Origin: Burkholderia sp. FERM BP-3421
GTDB lineage: Bacteria > Pseudomonadota > Gammaproteobacteria > Burkholderiales > Burkholderiaceae
Length of the DNA: 64,000 nucleotides
Assembly (NCBI RefSeq): GCF_028657905.1
Contig: NZ_CP117781.1
Coordinates: 2,480,001 to 2,544,000 of the forward strand
Direction: 5' to 3'
The translations under genes and the position numbers were made by a program. Below are positions 26,003 to 35,436 of the stretch, piece after piece. Under the pieces are notes generated by a model, which saw only the letters and a list, made by a program, of their open reading frames with translations, was not told the DNA's origin and ran no database searches. Each line of letters starts with the position of its first letter. The first letter of the stretch is position 1.

Positions 26003-27523
26003 TTGGACACCGTGATCCTTTCCGACTGGCTGACCACGCGGCTGGAACGCGGGTCCGCCGAACCGATGTACCGGCAGCTGCTGCGGCTGATGCAGCAGGC
26101 GATCCTGACGGGCGAGCTGGCTCCGGGCACCAAGCTGCCCAGCTCGCGCACGCTCGCGACCGATCTTGCGATCGCGCGCAACACGGTGCTGCACGTCTAC
26201 GATCAGCTGACGGCCGAAGGCTACGTGCTGACCACGACGGGCAGCGGCACCTACGTCGCCGACACCCGCCCCGACGCCGCCGCGCTGCACGCGCCGGATG
26301 CCGCGCCGCCGCATCCCGACGATGCGCGCGCACGGCCCGGCGCGCGCGGCGGACTGTCGACGCGCGGCCGGCGGCTGATCGAGCACGCCGGGGTGTCGAG
26401 GCGGCAATGGGGCGCCTTCATGCCGGGCGTACCGGACGTCGCGGAATTCCCCGCGCGGACCTGGAGCCGGCTGCAGGCGCGGCTGTGGAAGGAAGCGAAC
26501 CCGGACCTGCTGACCTACGCGCCCGGCGGCGGCTACCGGCCGCTGCGGCGCGCGCTGTCCGACTACCTGCGGGTCGCGCGCTCGGTCAAGTGCTCGCCCG
26601 ACCAGGTGATCATCACGACCGGCATCCATCAGTCGATCGATCTCGCGGTGCGCCTGCTCGCCGACGTCGGCGACCGCGCGTGGGTGGAGGAGCCCTGCTA
26701 CTGGGGCGCGCGCAGCGTGCTGCAGGCGGCCGGGCTGCACCTGTCGCCGGTGCCGGTCGACCAGGAGGGCCTCGCGCCGCGCGCGCACGACATGCAGGCG
26801 CCGCCGCGCCTCGCGCTCGTCACGCCGTCGCACCAGTACCCGCTCGGCATGGTGATGAGCCTCGCGCGGCGACGCATGCTGCTCGAATACGCGCGCCAGC
26901 ACCAGTGCTGGATCATCGAGGACGACTACGACAGCGAATTCCGCTACGGCAGCCGTCCGCTCGCGTCACTGCAGGGGCTCGACGACGCCGGGCGCGTGAT
27001 CTATGTCGGCAGTCTCGGCAAGATGCTGTTCCCCGGGCTGCGGCTCGGCTACATGGTCGTGCCCGAGCATCTCGTCGAGACCTTCCGGATCGGACTGTCC
27101 GAGCTGTATCGCGAGGGACAGCTGATGCAGCAGGCCGTGCTCGCCGAATTCATCCTGGACGGCCACCTGACCTCGCATGTCCGGCGCATGCGCGCGCTGT
27201 ACGGCGAGCGTCGCCAATTGCTGATCGACGCAATCCGCGCGCGCTACGGCGAGGTGCTGCCGGTGATGGGAGACGAGGCGGGACTGCATCTGGTGCTGGG
27301 GCTGCCCGACCGCTGCGACGATCGACAGGTCACGCAGGCCGCGTTCGACGCGGGCGTGATCGTGCGGCCGCTGACCATCTACTACAGCCAGGCGGAGACC
27401 GCGCGCGCGGGGCTGCTGCTCGGGTACGCCTGCGTGCCGCACGCGCGCATCGCACCCGCGTTCGACACGCTCGCGCGCATCATCGACACCCACCTGATCC
27501 ACACCTCGCCGCGCGCTGCCTGA
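26003..27523 (+). CDS. MocR/GabR-type regulator with aminotransferase domain
   Basis: A 506-residue regulator joining an N-terminal GntR winged helix (about residues 10-85, including LPSSRTLATDLAIARNTV) to a class I aminotransferase-like domain that binds PLP. DDYDSEFRYGSRPLASLQG near residue 310 and YVGSLGKMLFPGLRLGYMV near residue 335 contain the PLP-lysine region. These proteins sense amines or amino compounds. The divergent polyamine-type importer is the obvious target. The frame starts with TTG at 26003; a GTG at 26012 is an alternative. Confidence 0.9.
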   Translation: MDTVILSDWLTTRLERGSAEPMYRQLLRLMQQAILTGELAPGTKLPSSRTLATDLAIARNTVLHVYDQLTAEGYVLTTTGSGTYVADTRPDAAALHAPDAAPPHPDDARARPGARGGLSTRGRRLIEHAGVSRRQWGAFMPGVPDVAEFPARTWSRLQARLWKEANPDLLTYAPGGGYRPLRRALSDYLRVARSVKCSPDQVIITTGIHQSIDLAVRLLADVGDRAWVEEPCYWGARSVLQAAGLHLSPVPVDQEGLAPRAHDMQAPPRLALVTPSHQYPLGMVMSLARRRMLLEYARQHQCWIIEDDYDSEFRYGSRPLASLQGLDDAGRVIYVGSLGKMLFPGLRLGYMVVPEHLVETFRIGLSELYREGQLMQQAVLAEFILDGHLTSHVRRMRALYGERRQLLIDAIRARYGEVLPVMGDEAGLHLVLGLPDRCDDRQVTQAAFDAGVIVRPLTIYYSQAETARAGLLLGYACVPHARIAPAFDTLARIIDTHLIHTSPRAA

Positions 27524-27526
27524 AGC

Positions 27527-28561
27527 TCACTGCGCACGCGGCCCCGCGTCGCCGCCGCGATCGAGCGACGCCGCGCGCAGCGCTTCGCCCGGCTCGGTAA
27601 AGTAACGCTGCCGCAACTGCGCGAGCTGGGCGTCGCGGTCCTGCGGCGACAAGCCTTGCGCATCGAGCTGCGCGCGCGCCGCCGCGTAGTCGCGGTACTT
27701 CGCCTGCCATGCATCGTCGTCGCGCTGCATCTGCGCGACCCGCTCGGCCGCGGCCGGCCCGAGCGTCTGCGCGAGCTGCGCGCGCAATTCGTCGGGCGAC
27801 GCGCCCGACTGCTGCAGGCGCGCGATCTGGCCGATCGCATCCTGCTGCTGCTTGATGCGCGCCTGCTCCGCGCGCTGCGCGGGCGACAGTTCCTGGTCGA
27901 GCGCCGCGAGGCGCGCCGTCTTCTGCGCCGGCGTGAGGTTCGGGTCCTGCGCGATCTTCAGGCGCGCGAGATCGTGGCGCTGCTGTTGCTGTTCCGCACC
28001 GAAGAACGGTTCGCTCCAGTCGCCCAGCGTGCGGCTCGCGAGCGACGCGCGCGCGTCGAGCGCGAGCCGCATCGCCCCCGTATCGAGCTTGTCCGGCACC
28101 CCGCCGCCATCGGGCAGGCGCGCCAGCTCGGCGAGATAACGGCCGTAGCGCTGCCATACGTCGAGCGCCTCCTGTTGCGCGGGCGAACCGTCGAGCTGCG
28201 CGGCGATCTCGCGCTTCACGAGCGCGTCGAGCTCCGCTGCCGTCAGGTCGCTCTGCGCGGCCAGACAATAGTCGAAGAAATCGCGCACGGCCCGCGACTT
28301 CGCCAGATGGCCTTGCGCGTCGAGCGGCAGGCGCGGCGCGCTGGAGCCCGCGAGCGACGCCGGCAGCGCGCCGGCCCCGCTCGCGCCGACGGCGGCGGCC
28401 GGCGGCGCGGACGCCGCCGCAACCACGTCGGACGCGGGCGTCGCCACCTGCGCGGGCGCCCGCGGCGCTGCCGCGAAATACCAGACCGCGCCCGCCGCGA
28501 CGAGCCCCGCCACGCCATACAGCGCGCCCCGGCGCGCGGTCCCGCGACGATCACCCGGCAT
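27527..28561 (-). CDS. lif: Lipase-specific foldase
   Basis: A 344-residue steric chaperone, anchored in the inner membrane by one N-terminal helix (about residues 12-30) and followed by a variable Ala/Pro-rich linker. The family motif RxxFDYxL appears as RDFFDYCL at residues 93-100. The rest is the expected extended helical scaffold rich in Gln, Arg and Ala. It folds the secreted lipase in the periplasm before type II secretion. The ATG lies four bases after the lipase stop, so the two are co-translated. It is convergent with the MocR gene. Confidence 0.94.
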   Translation of the reverse strand: MPGDRRGTARRGALYGVAGLVAAGAVWYFAAAPRAPAQVATPASDVVAAASAPPAAAVGASGAGALPASLAGSSAPRLPLDAQGHLAKSRAVRDFFDYCLAAQSDLTAAELDALVKREIAAQLDGSPAQQEALDVWQRYGRYLAELARLPDGGGVPDKLDTGAMRLALDARASLASRTLGDWSEPFFGAEQQQQRHDLARLKIAQDPNLTPAQKTARLAALDQELSPAQRAEQARIKQQQDAIGQIARLQQSGASPDELRAQLAQTLGPAAAERVAQMQRDDDAWQAKYRDYAAARAQLDAQGLSPQDRDAQLAQLRQRYFTEPGEALRAASLDRGGDAGPRAQ

Positions 28562-28564
28562 CGT

Positions 28565-29656
28565 TCACACGCCCTGGTTCTTGAGACGATTCGCGTGCGT
28601 GCGGATCACCGCGACCGGGTCCTCCGCATACGCGCCACGCACCCCGAGCAACTGGTTGATCTCGTCGAGGTGGTTCCACTTGTAGCTCGTGCTGAGCACC
28701 TGCCCGTACAGCGAGCTGCAACGCGACACCACGCCGTCGTTGGCGCCCGAGCCGCGGTTGACCATCACGGTGCCGGTGCCGAGCAGCGCGAGCGTCGACG
28801 GATCGGCGACGTTCGCCGGATCGACGAGCGGAATCGTGCTGGTATCGGTTGCGCCCGTCACGCCGAGCACCGAGAAGGTCGGCTGGATCGCGGTGCCGCC
28901 CCACGAATACAGCAGGTGGGTGTTGCCGCCGACGTTCTCGGTTGCCGCGCCGGTCTGGCAGGAGCCGGGCGCACCGAGGCCCACGCTCGGATAACTTTGA
29001 TTGAAGCTCGCAGCCTGCGTGGTGGTCAGCGTCTGGAGCGCGGCGAGCGCGTCCTGGTTGGTGTTGTGCGTGCTGCTCGTCAGAATGCCGAACACATTGA
29101 CGAAGGCCGCGAGCACCGTCGACGAGATGCCGGTCGGATCGACCTTGAGCAGGTTCTGCACGAAGTCGGCGAATTCGGAGCCGCGATGCGGCGTGCCGAT
29201 CGTCGTGACCGATGCGACCAGTTGAGGCGCGACCGCCGCGACATAGCGCGACGTCAGGCCGCCCTGGCTGTGGCCGACCAGATTGACCTTGGTCGCGCCG
29301 GTGGCCGCGAGCACCTGCTTCACGTAGGCGAGCAGCTGTTCGCCGCGCCCGTTCGGGCCATCGTCGCTCTGGAAGCCGGACAGGTTCGCCACGTAGACGG
29401 TCGCGCCGTGCGATTGCAGGTCTTCCTGGATGCCATACCAATACGGGAGGACGCCCACGTACTTGTCGGTGCCCGTCAAGCCGTGCACGAGGATGATCGG
29501 GTAACGCGTCGCCGCGTAGTTGTCCGTCGCCGTCGCCGCCACCGCCGCCTGCGGCGCCGCCAGCGACAGCAATGCCGTGATCCCTGCCGCCGGCGCCGCG
29601 CTCATCGCACACGCCATCACACCCGCCACCACCCTCGAACGCATCGATCTGGCCAT
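28565..29656 (-). CDS. lipA: Secreted triacylglycerol lipase, family I.2
   Basis: A 363-residue preprotein. A long signal peptide ends at about residue 43 and leaves a 320-residue mature enzyme very similar to the B. cepacia and B. glumae lipases. Catalytic Ser130 (GHSQGG), Asp307 (GANDG) and His329 (KWNHLDE) equal Ser87, Asp264 and His286 of the mature B. cepacia enzyme with a constant offset of 43. The disulfide cysteines (PGSCQTG and SRCSSL) and the calcium-site Asp331 are kept. The start at 29656 gives a proper signal peptide; an upstream ATG at 29770 does not. Secretion should use the type II system and needs the adjacent foldase. Confidence 0.96.
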   Translation of the reverse strand: MARSMRSRVVAGVMACAMSAAPAAGITALLSLAAPQAAVAATATDNYAATRYPIILVHGLTGTDKYVGVLPYWYGIQEDLQSHGATVYVANLSGFQSDDGPNGRGEQLLAYVKQVLAATGATKVNLVGHSQGGLTSRYVAAVAPQLVASVTTIGTPHRGSEFADFVQNLLKVDPTGISSTVLAAFVNVFGILTSSTHNTNQDALAALQTLTTTQAASFNQSYPSVGLGAPGSCQTGAATENVGGNTHLLYSWGGTAIQPTFSVLGVTGATDTSTIPLVDPANVADPSTLALLGTGTVMVNRGSGANDGVVSRCSSLYGQVLSTSYKWNHLDEINQLLGVRGAYAEDPVAVIRTHANRLKNQGV

Positions 29657-29823
29657 CTTCGTCTCCTTATGTGTAGGGATGTTGCCCTGTACGGCGCGCC
29701 CGGATGCGTTGCTTGACAGAGTTTGACGATTAAAACGAACGCCCGTGCGCCGACTGACGGAGTGAAGCACACCTAATGATCATTTGTCGCGTTTAGAACG
29801 GGATTTCTAATACTCTTGACGAC

Positions 29824-29853
29824 GTGGACGGCGCCCGGCGGGGCGCCGTCCAC
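29824..29853. terminator. Strong GC hairpin after copper receptor
   Basis: GTGGACGGCGCC at 29824-29835 pairs perfectly with GGCGCCGTCCAC at 29842-29853 around a 6-base loop. It lies 40 bp downstream of the copper receptor stop (minus strand) and about 170 bp upstream of the lipase start. No T-run follows, so termination is inferred from strength and place only. Confidence 0.5.
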
Positions 29854-29893
29854 CATGACGCATGCTGCGCCGCGGCGTCAGCCTGCGCGATCG

Positions 29894-32050
29894 TCACATG
29901 CGGGTGCTCAGGCGCACCCATGCGATGCGCCCGGGCTCCATCACCGGCGCGTTGGCCGGATAACCGAAGCCCGCGTTGCCGGCCAGGTTCAGGTGCTCCG
30001 CATAAGCCTTGTCGAGCACGTTGTCGATGCCGATCGACAGTTGCGCCGCCTTGTTGATCCGATACTGCGCATGCAGCGACAGCACGCCGAAGCCGGCGCT
30101 CGGCCCGAAGTCCCGGCCCACCACGTTGCCCTCGTTCAGGGCATAGCGACGCTGCGGCGCAACAACGCGCCACAGGCCGCCTGCCGACCATGCGCCGCGC
30201 GTGTACTCGGCGGCGAAGCGCGCCTCGAGCGGCGGCATCTGCGGCAGCGGGTCACCGCTCGTCGCATTGCGGCCCCACGCGTAGGCGAGCGAGGTCTCGA
30301 AGCGCCACGGCGCGACCGGCCGCCACGACGCGCCCAGTTCGCCGCCCATGACCTGCGCGTTGACGTTGGTCGCGCGGCTGGTCGGGCCCATCATGCCCGC
30401 CGCGTAGTCGAACAGGATGAAGTCCTGCACATAGCCCGCGTACGCGGATACCCAGGTGTCGAGCCGATCGCCCTTGTATTGCGCGCCGACGTCGAGCTGG
30501 GTCGTCCGCTCCGGCTTGATCGCCGAGAACGCGTTCACGCTCCCGGCCGGGCCGCGCTTGGCCGAGAACAGTTCCCAGTAATCCGGGAAGCGCTCGGTAT
30601 GGCCGACGCCCGCATACCAGGTGACGGGCAGCGCGGCGAGATCGCGCTCGTAGCGGATGAAGCCGCTCGGCAGCACGCGCGTGCGATCGTCGTCGAAGGT
30701 CGGATTGGCCATCGTCATCTTCATGCCGCTCATCGCCGCGCGCTTGTCGCGCGCGCTCGCGTAGTCGAGCCGCGCGCCGCCGATCACGCGCGAACGCTCG
30801 TCGGCATACCACGTCAGTTCGCCGAACGCGCCCAGGTTCCACATGTTCGCCTGCGGATTCCACGGCTTGTCGCCGTAGTTCTGCCGCCCCATCGCGCCGC
30901 GCGAGTCGAGCCGGTTCGACTGCGCATCGACGCCGGTCACGAGCTTGAAATCGTCCGCGAAGCGCAGCGTCGCGGCCACCCGCCCGCCCAGCGTGCGCCG
31001 CCGCACCTCCGAGGCCATCCGCATCGGCATGCTGCTGGTCGGATCCGGACTGCGCAGCGTGTAGTTGTCCATCACGTGATCGGCTTCGTTGTAGAAGACC
31101 TGCGCCTCGATGCGCTCGAGCACCTTGCCGATATGCTTTTTCTCGAAGCGCAGGCCGAAGGTCTCGCGTCGGAAGTGCGCGCCGTCCATGCCGCGCCCCG
31201 CGTAGCGCGCGTAGCCGTCGCCCGTGCCCGCCGTTAATTCGAGGCGGGTATTGTCGTCGGGCGTCCAGCCGAGCGCCGCGTCGGCGTTCCACTTGTCCCA
31301 TTGCGACGGCACCGTATCGCCGTTGCCGTCCTTGTAGTCCTGCGAATGCGCGTGATTGGCCGTGACCCGGCCGTAGAAATCGGGCGTGCCCGCGGTGACG
31401 TCGAGGTTCTGGTCGTTGCGCCCGAACGAGCCGCCCACCAGGCTGCCGTCGAACCGCATGCCGGGCGCCTTGAAGCGCGGCGTCACGCGCTCGAACAACA
31501 CCGTGCCCGCCGATGCGCCGGGACCGTACAGCACGGTCTGCGGGCCCTTGACCACGGTCACCTTGTCGTAGCTTTCCGGCGCGATGTAGGACGTCGGCGC
31601 ATCCATGCGGCCGGGACACGCGCCCAGCATCGACATGCCGTTCGCGACCACGTTCAGCCGCGATCCGAACATGCCGCGCAGCACGAGATCGCCGTTGGTG
31701 CCGCCGCTGCGGATCGCGGCGAAGCCCGGGATGGTCTTCAGATAGTCCGCGCCGTCGCTCGCGGGCAAGGGCTGGCGCGGCGTCTTCGGATCAGTGACGA
31801 CCACGAGCGGCGTCACGTCGGGCGACGCGACCACCTCGATGGTGGGCGACACGGGTGCTTCGACGAGCGGCGCGTCGGCGTGCACATGCGCGGCCGGCGC
31901 GGGCGCGGCCGGCGGGACTTGCGCGGCGGCCGGCGCGGCGTGGAAGGCGCTTGCGGCGAGCGCCGGCATCGTCGCGCCGAGCAGTCGGCGATAACGGCGC
32001 GAAGCGGTCGCGCCAGCCGTGCGCGTACCGCGCGAGGATTTGATAGACAT
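29894..32050 (-). CDS. TonB-dependent copper receptor (OprC/NosA type)
   Basis: A 718-residue outer-membrane gated barrel. A signal peptide covers the first ~43 residues and a plug domain about residues 75-190, followed by a 22-strand-type barrel ending in the aromatic-type C-terminus VRLSTRM. In the plug, Cys145 and Met149 (CPGRM) reproduce the CxxxM copper site of OprC, and the following DAPTSYIAPESYDKVTV block is characteristic of copper receptors. It probably imports copper using TonB energy. The ATG at 32050 is preferred over one at 32113 because it starts the signal sequence. A DUF2946 gene lies just upstream. Confidence 0.92.
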   Translation of the reverse strand: MSIKSSRGTRTAGATASRRYRRLLGATMPALAASAFHAAPAAAQVPPAAPAPAAHVHADAPLVEAPVSPTIEVVASPDVTPLVVVTDPKTPRQPLPASDGADYLKTIPGFAAIRSGGTNGDLVLRGMFGSRLNVVANGMSMLGACPGRMDAPTSYIAPESYDKVTVVKGPQTVLYGPGASAGTVLFERVTPRFKAPGMRFDGSLVGGSFGRNDQNLDVTAGTPDFYGRVTANHAHSQDYKDGNGDTVPSQWDKWNADAALGWTPDDNTRLELTAGTGDGYARYAGRGMDGAHFRRETFGLRFEKKHIGKVLERIEAQVFYNEADHVMDNYTLRSPDPTSSMPMRMASEVRRRTLGGRVAATLRFADDFKLVTGVDAQSNRLDSRGAMGRQNYGDKPWNPQANMWNLGAFGELTWYADERSRVIGGARLDYASARDKRAAMSGMKMTMANPTFDDDRTRVLPSGFIRYERDLAALPVTWYAGVGHTERFPDYWELFSAKRGPAGSVNAFSAIKPERTTQLDVGAQYKGDRLDTWVSAYAGYVQDFILFDYAAGMMGPTSRATNVNAQVMGGELGASWRPVAPWRFETSLAYAWGRNATSGDPLPQMPPLEARFAAEYTRGAWSAGGLWRVVAPQRRYALNEGNVVGRDFGPSAGFGVLSLHAQYRINKAAQLSIGIDNVLDKAYAEHLNLAGNAGFGYPANAPVMEPGRIAWVRLSTRM

Positions 32051-32134
32051 GAATCGACACCCAAAAGTATCCCCGCCGCGCGATGCGTGCATCGAACGGA
32101 TACGGGGCTGCATGAACGAAAAACGGGAAACGTG

Positions 32135-32494
32135 TCAGGCAGTTTCGGGTGGCGCACGCGCCTGGGCGCGCCGATAGGCGAATTCGCGCGGTACGACGCC
32201 GGCGGGGTTCGCCAGCACGCCGCCGGCCGGTAGCGATGCCGCGCGCGCGCCCGGCGTCGCCCCGCCCAGCGCGGGGGTGTGCGCGAAGAATGCGCAATAG
32301 CCGCACGCATCGAGATGCAGCGCATGATGCGCGCCCATCGGGGCGGGCTCGCCTTCGTGCCCGGTGCCGCAGACCACCGCGTCGGGCAGCGCATGCGCGC
32401 GCAGGCTCGCCTGCGAGACGAGCGGCGCGACGACCGCGAGCCAGATCGCCAGCATGCCGAGCCAGACGGTCAGTTTGCGAAAGCGATACGGCAT
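32135..32494 (-). CDS. DUF2946 family protein
   Basis: A 119-residue protein with one N-terminal hydrophobic segment (about residues 10-28) and a CGYCAFFAH motif near residue 64, flanked by histidines (HHALHLDACGYC). DUF2946 proteins are commonly encoded beside copper-uptake receptors and carry potential metal ligands; their function is unknown. The gene is 84 bp upstream of the copper receptor on the same strand and is likely in its operon. It could be a periplasmic copper-handling partner, which is inference. Confidence 0.8.
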   Translation of the reverse strand: MPYRFRKLTVWLGMLAIWLAVVAPLVSQASLRAHALPDAVVCGTGHEGEPAPMGAHHALHLDACGYCAFFAHTPALGGATPGARAASLPAGGVLANPAGVVPREFAYRRAQARAPPETA

Positions 32495-32632
32495 CGGCGG
32501 CGGCTAGTGGAGGGAAGGTGTAAAGCAGCCGGAATGGTACAGAAAGGATGCGCCGCTGCACAGGGCCCGGGCGCGCGCCGCGCGACATGGTTGCCGGGAC
32601 AACCAAGTCGCGCGGGCGTGGCGGCCGGGGAA

Positions 32633-33169
32633 CTAGAACGTCATGCGACGCAAGGTCGCATCGCGCTTGATGAAGTGATGCCAGAGCGCCGCGAGCGCGT
32701 GCAGGCCGATCACGTAGTAGAACAGGTTGCCGATGAACAGATGGGCGGCCTTGGCCGCCGGCCGCAGCGCGGGATTCGGCTCGAACAGCGTCAGCGACGC
32801 GTTGATCCATACGAGCGGCACCGGCTTGCCGCCCAGGTTAACGAACAGGATGCCGAGCAGTGGCTGAACGAGGATGAACAGGTAGAGCGCGACGTGCACG
32901 AGCCGCGACAGCCAGATGAGCGGCGCGGGCTGCGGCAGCGGCGCGGGCGCGCGGCTCGCGAAGCGCCACAGGACGCGCAGTATCGACAGCCCGAGCACGA
33001 GCATCCCGGCGCAGAAATGCACGTTGGTCCAGAACGTGCGGCTGTCGCTGCCCTTCGGCCCGCGGATCTCGATCGCGAGATAGGCGAGCGCGACCAGCAG
33101 CACGATGGCCCAGTGAAAGAAGATGGCAGGCGGGGTGTAGCGCTGAGGCTTCGCAAGGATCGGCTTCAT
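32633..33169 (-). CDS. Cytochrome b561 family protein
   Basis: A 178-residue inner-membrane dihaem cytochrome with four helices. Haem-ligand histidines are visible as FFHW (TM1), VHFCAGM (TM2), LVHVAL (TM3) and GLHALAALWHHF (TM4). Relatives move electrons from quinol or act as superoxide:quinone oxidoreductases. The ATG at 33169 gives the usual MKPILAKPQRYTPPAIFFHW-like start. It is divergent from the next gene and 139 bp upstream of the DUF2946 gene, so it may be transcribed with the copper genes. Confidence 0.88.
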   Translation of the reverse strand: MKPILAKPQRYTPPAIFFHWAIVLLVALAYLAIEIRGPKGSDSRTFWTNVHFCAGMLVLGLSILRVLWRFASRAPAPLPQPAPLIWLSRLVHVALYLFILVQPLLGILFVNLGGKPVPLVWINASLTLFEPNPALRPAAKAAHLFIGNLFYYVIGLHALAALWHHFIKRDATLRRMTF

Positions 33170-33409
33170 GGCGGGCTCGTGGTGCGTATGGGGGAATGGG
33201 CAACCGGCGGCGTGGCCGGACCTCGGCCCCGATTGTAGCGAGCCCGCGCGCCGGATTCGCATGGATTCGTCAGATTTTGCGCAGCTTGCGCGCCGCCCTG
33301 CGCGCCGCCCGCCGAAAATCGCCGCGAGGCCCTGACGGATGCGCTATTCTCGACAAGTCAGCCTGCCCGTCGCGCGGCCCCGCCCTCTCGATCGCCCCAT
33401 GGAAGCCGC

Positions 33410-34048
33410 ATGAACAAGACCACCTTCGTCACCGCCTACCGGGTGCTGGCCGGGGCTCTGATCCTGTCCGCGACCGGCTACAGCATCGCACTGAAATGGG
33501 GCTTCCCCACCTTCAGCCTCAGCAACTTCTTCAGCTATTTCACCCAGCTCAGCAACCTGTACGCCGCCGCCGTGCTGCTGGCGGGGCTGTGGTTCGCGCG
33601 CCGTCCGCCCGCGCCGTTCTACGAATCCGCGCGCGGCGCGGCGGTGCTGTACATGTCGATCACCGGCATCGTCTACGAAGTGCTGCTCGCGCACGCCGAC
33701 TCGCTCGTGCATGGCACGCCGACCTACAGCAACTGGATCCTGCACCGGATCATGCCGGTCGCGCTGCTGCTCGACTGGCTCTACCTCGCGCCCCGCACCC
33801 GGCTCGACTGGACCCACATGCTGCGCTGGCTCGCGTTCCCGATCGCCTATCTCGTCTATACGCTGGTGCGCGGGCCGCTCGTCGACTGGTATCCGTATCC
33901 GTTCGTCGATCCGCGCCCTCACGGCTACCTGAACGTCGCCGCGCACTGTGGCGCGATCACGATCGGCGGCATCGCGTTCGCCGCGCTGGTGGTCTGGCTC
34001 GGCAACCGGCCGCGCGGCGCGCGGGCGATCCGCATCGGCGGCGCCTAG
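33410..34048 (+). CDS. Pr6Pr family membrane protein
   Basis: A 212-residue protein with six predicted transmembrane segments and the family pattern YFTQLSNLYAAAV in the second helix, then NWILHRIMPVALLLDWL and HGYLNVAAHCG towards the end. Pr6Pr proteins resemble the FAR-17a/AIG1 group of membrane hydrolases, but no bacterial function is established. It is a single plus-strand gene converging on the LysM/M23 lipoprotein gene. Confidence 0.8.
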   Translation: MNKTTFVTAYRVLAGALILSATGYSIALKWGFPTFSLSNFFSYFTQLSNLYAAAVLLAGLWFARRPPAPFYESARGAAVLYMSITGIVYEVLLAHADSLVHGTPTYSNWILHRIMPVALLLDWLYLAPRTRLDWTHMLRWLAFPIAYLVYTLVRGPLVDWYPYPFVDPRPHGYLNVAAHCGAITIGGIAFAALVVWLGNRPRGARAIRIGGA

Positions 34049-34064
34049 CGCCCGGCCGCCGCGC

Positions 34065-34781
34065 TCAGCCGCCGTTGCGCGGCAGGAAGCCGAGCGGATC
34101 CACCGGCTTGCCGTTCTGGCGCACCTCGAATTCGAAGCTCGCGCGGCCGCCGGCATCCGTGGCCATTTCCGCGACCGGCTGCCCGGCGCTCACGGCGTCG
34201 CCTTCGTTGACGAGCAGTTTGCCCGCATGGCCGTAGGCGGTAATGAGGCCGTTCTCGTGCTTCACGATCACGAGCGGCCCATAGGCCGCGACGCCCGTGC
34301 CCGCATAGACCACGCGCCCGGCCGCGGCTGCGCGCACGGTCCGGTCGCCGCCGCGCGCGGTGATCACGATGCCCTGGTTCTTGCCGCCGGCGAAGCCCGA
34401 CGTGACCGCGCCCTGCGCAGGCCAGGCCAGCGCCGCCGGCGCGGATGGCGCGGGCGCGGGCGCGAGCGACGTGATCGCGGGCGGCGGCGCGACCCGCAGC
34501 ACCTGGCCGGGCGCGACCATGTCCGTCACCGCGAGATGATTCCAGTACGCGACATCCTGCGGACGCTGGCCGAACGCGGTGGCGATGCCGCCCAGCGTAT
34601 CGCCGGGGTTCACGCGGTAGTAGCCGGCCATCACGCCAGAGGCGGATGACGGCGACGGCGTCGCGCGCGCGGCAGGCTGCCACGAATCGGTCCAGGGCGT
34701 CATCGTGCAGCCGGCCGCCAGCACCATGCCCGCCGCCGCAGCCAGCATGCACGCGATGCGGCCCGCGTCCTGATAGGTCAT
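34065..34781 (-). CDS. LysM/M23 lipoprotein, catalytically degenerate (NlpD-like)
   Basis: A 238-residue lipoprotein. The signal peptide ends in a lipobox LAAGC near residue 21. A LysM domain for peptidoglycan binding (YYRVNPGDTLGGIATAFGQ, about residues 50-95) is followed by a LytM/M23 domain in the last 120 residues. The AYGH histidine is kept but the final HxH-type motif is changed from LHFEVR to FEFEVR, losing a zinc ligand. This matches NlpD/EnvC-type proteins, which activate amidases at the septum rather than cut the wall. The ATG at 34781 gives the signal peptide; the frame extends upstream without a better start. Confidence 0.88.
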   Translation of the reverse strand: MTYQDAGRIACMLAAAAGMVLAAGCTMTPWTDSWQPAARATPSPSSASGVMAGYYRVNPGDTLGGIATAFGQRPQDVAYWNHLAVTDMVAPGQVLRVAPPPAITSLAPAPAPSAPAALAWPAQGAVTSGFAGGKNQGIVITARGGDRTVRAAAAGRVVYAGTGVAAYGPLVIVKHENGLITAYGHAGKLLVNEGDAVSAGQPVAEMATDAGGRASFEFEVRQNGKPVDPLGFLPRNGG

Positions 34782-35334
34782 GAAGCGCGTTTTTATCAAG
34801 CAAACCTCCGTTGGTTTCCGATCGGCGCGGTCGCCGCGCGTCGCACCGGTTCGCCACAGCGGCGTCCTCTGGGACCCCGGAAAGCGCACGAGGTTTCCCG
34901 CGCACGCCTCGCGCCGCCGGGATGGCCGCTGTCCGGCGGCTCGGGTTCGCGGCCGACGCATCTCGCGTCGCCGGGCGCGGCGCCCTGGATCGGCGCCACG
35001 AAATCGACCCGCCACGGCTCGGCCGTGCACAACGACAGCCGCGGGGTGAGCGTGACCGACGCCCGGAGGCGTAACGACAACCCTGGCCCCATGCCCGACG
35101 GATGGTACTCGCTGAAACGGGATTACGGAACACGGCGACGCAGTCGCCCCGGTGCCAGCGGCAACCTTCTTGTCTCGAACGCTATCCGCGCGACGGCGCG
35201 TGCGTTGTCATTCCGTCAACGGGAACGCATGCGACGGAAACCCGTGAAACGGTCGCAGGCGCGCCGACGCAATCCGCCTTTCGCCGCGACGACCAACGTG
35301 CCGTTCGTGCCCGGACGGATGCACCCAAGCAAAC
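34782..35334. other. Intergenic region without a supported gene
   Basis: About 550 bp upstream of the LysM/M23 gene. Open frames here lack ribosome sites and resemble no family. The segment is GC-rich near the lipoprotein gene and more mixed after 35090. A promoter for the lipoprotein is expected but not recognisable. Confidence 0.5.
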
Positions 35335-35367
35335 AGCCCACGGCTCCGTCGTACGGAACCGTGGGCT
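35335..35367 (-). terminator. Terminator of the DUF4148 gene
   Basis: A 14-bp stem with one mismatch (AGCCCACGGCTCCG against CGGAACCGTGGGCT) and a TCGTA loop lies 70 bp after the minus-strand DUF4148 stop. On that strand it is followed by GTTTGCTTGG, moderately T-rich. Confidence 0.6.
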
Positions 35368-35436
35368 GCTCGGGGTGACGTCAGGCTGGTGTCGCGTCAG
35401 GCGTGAGCGCCTGGTGCGACCGTACCGCGCGGTCAA

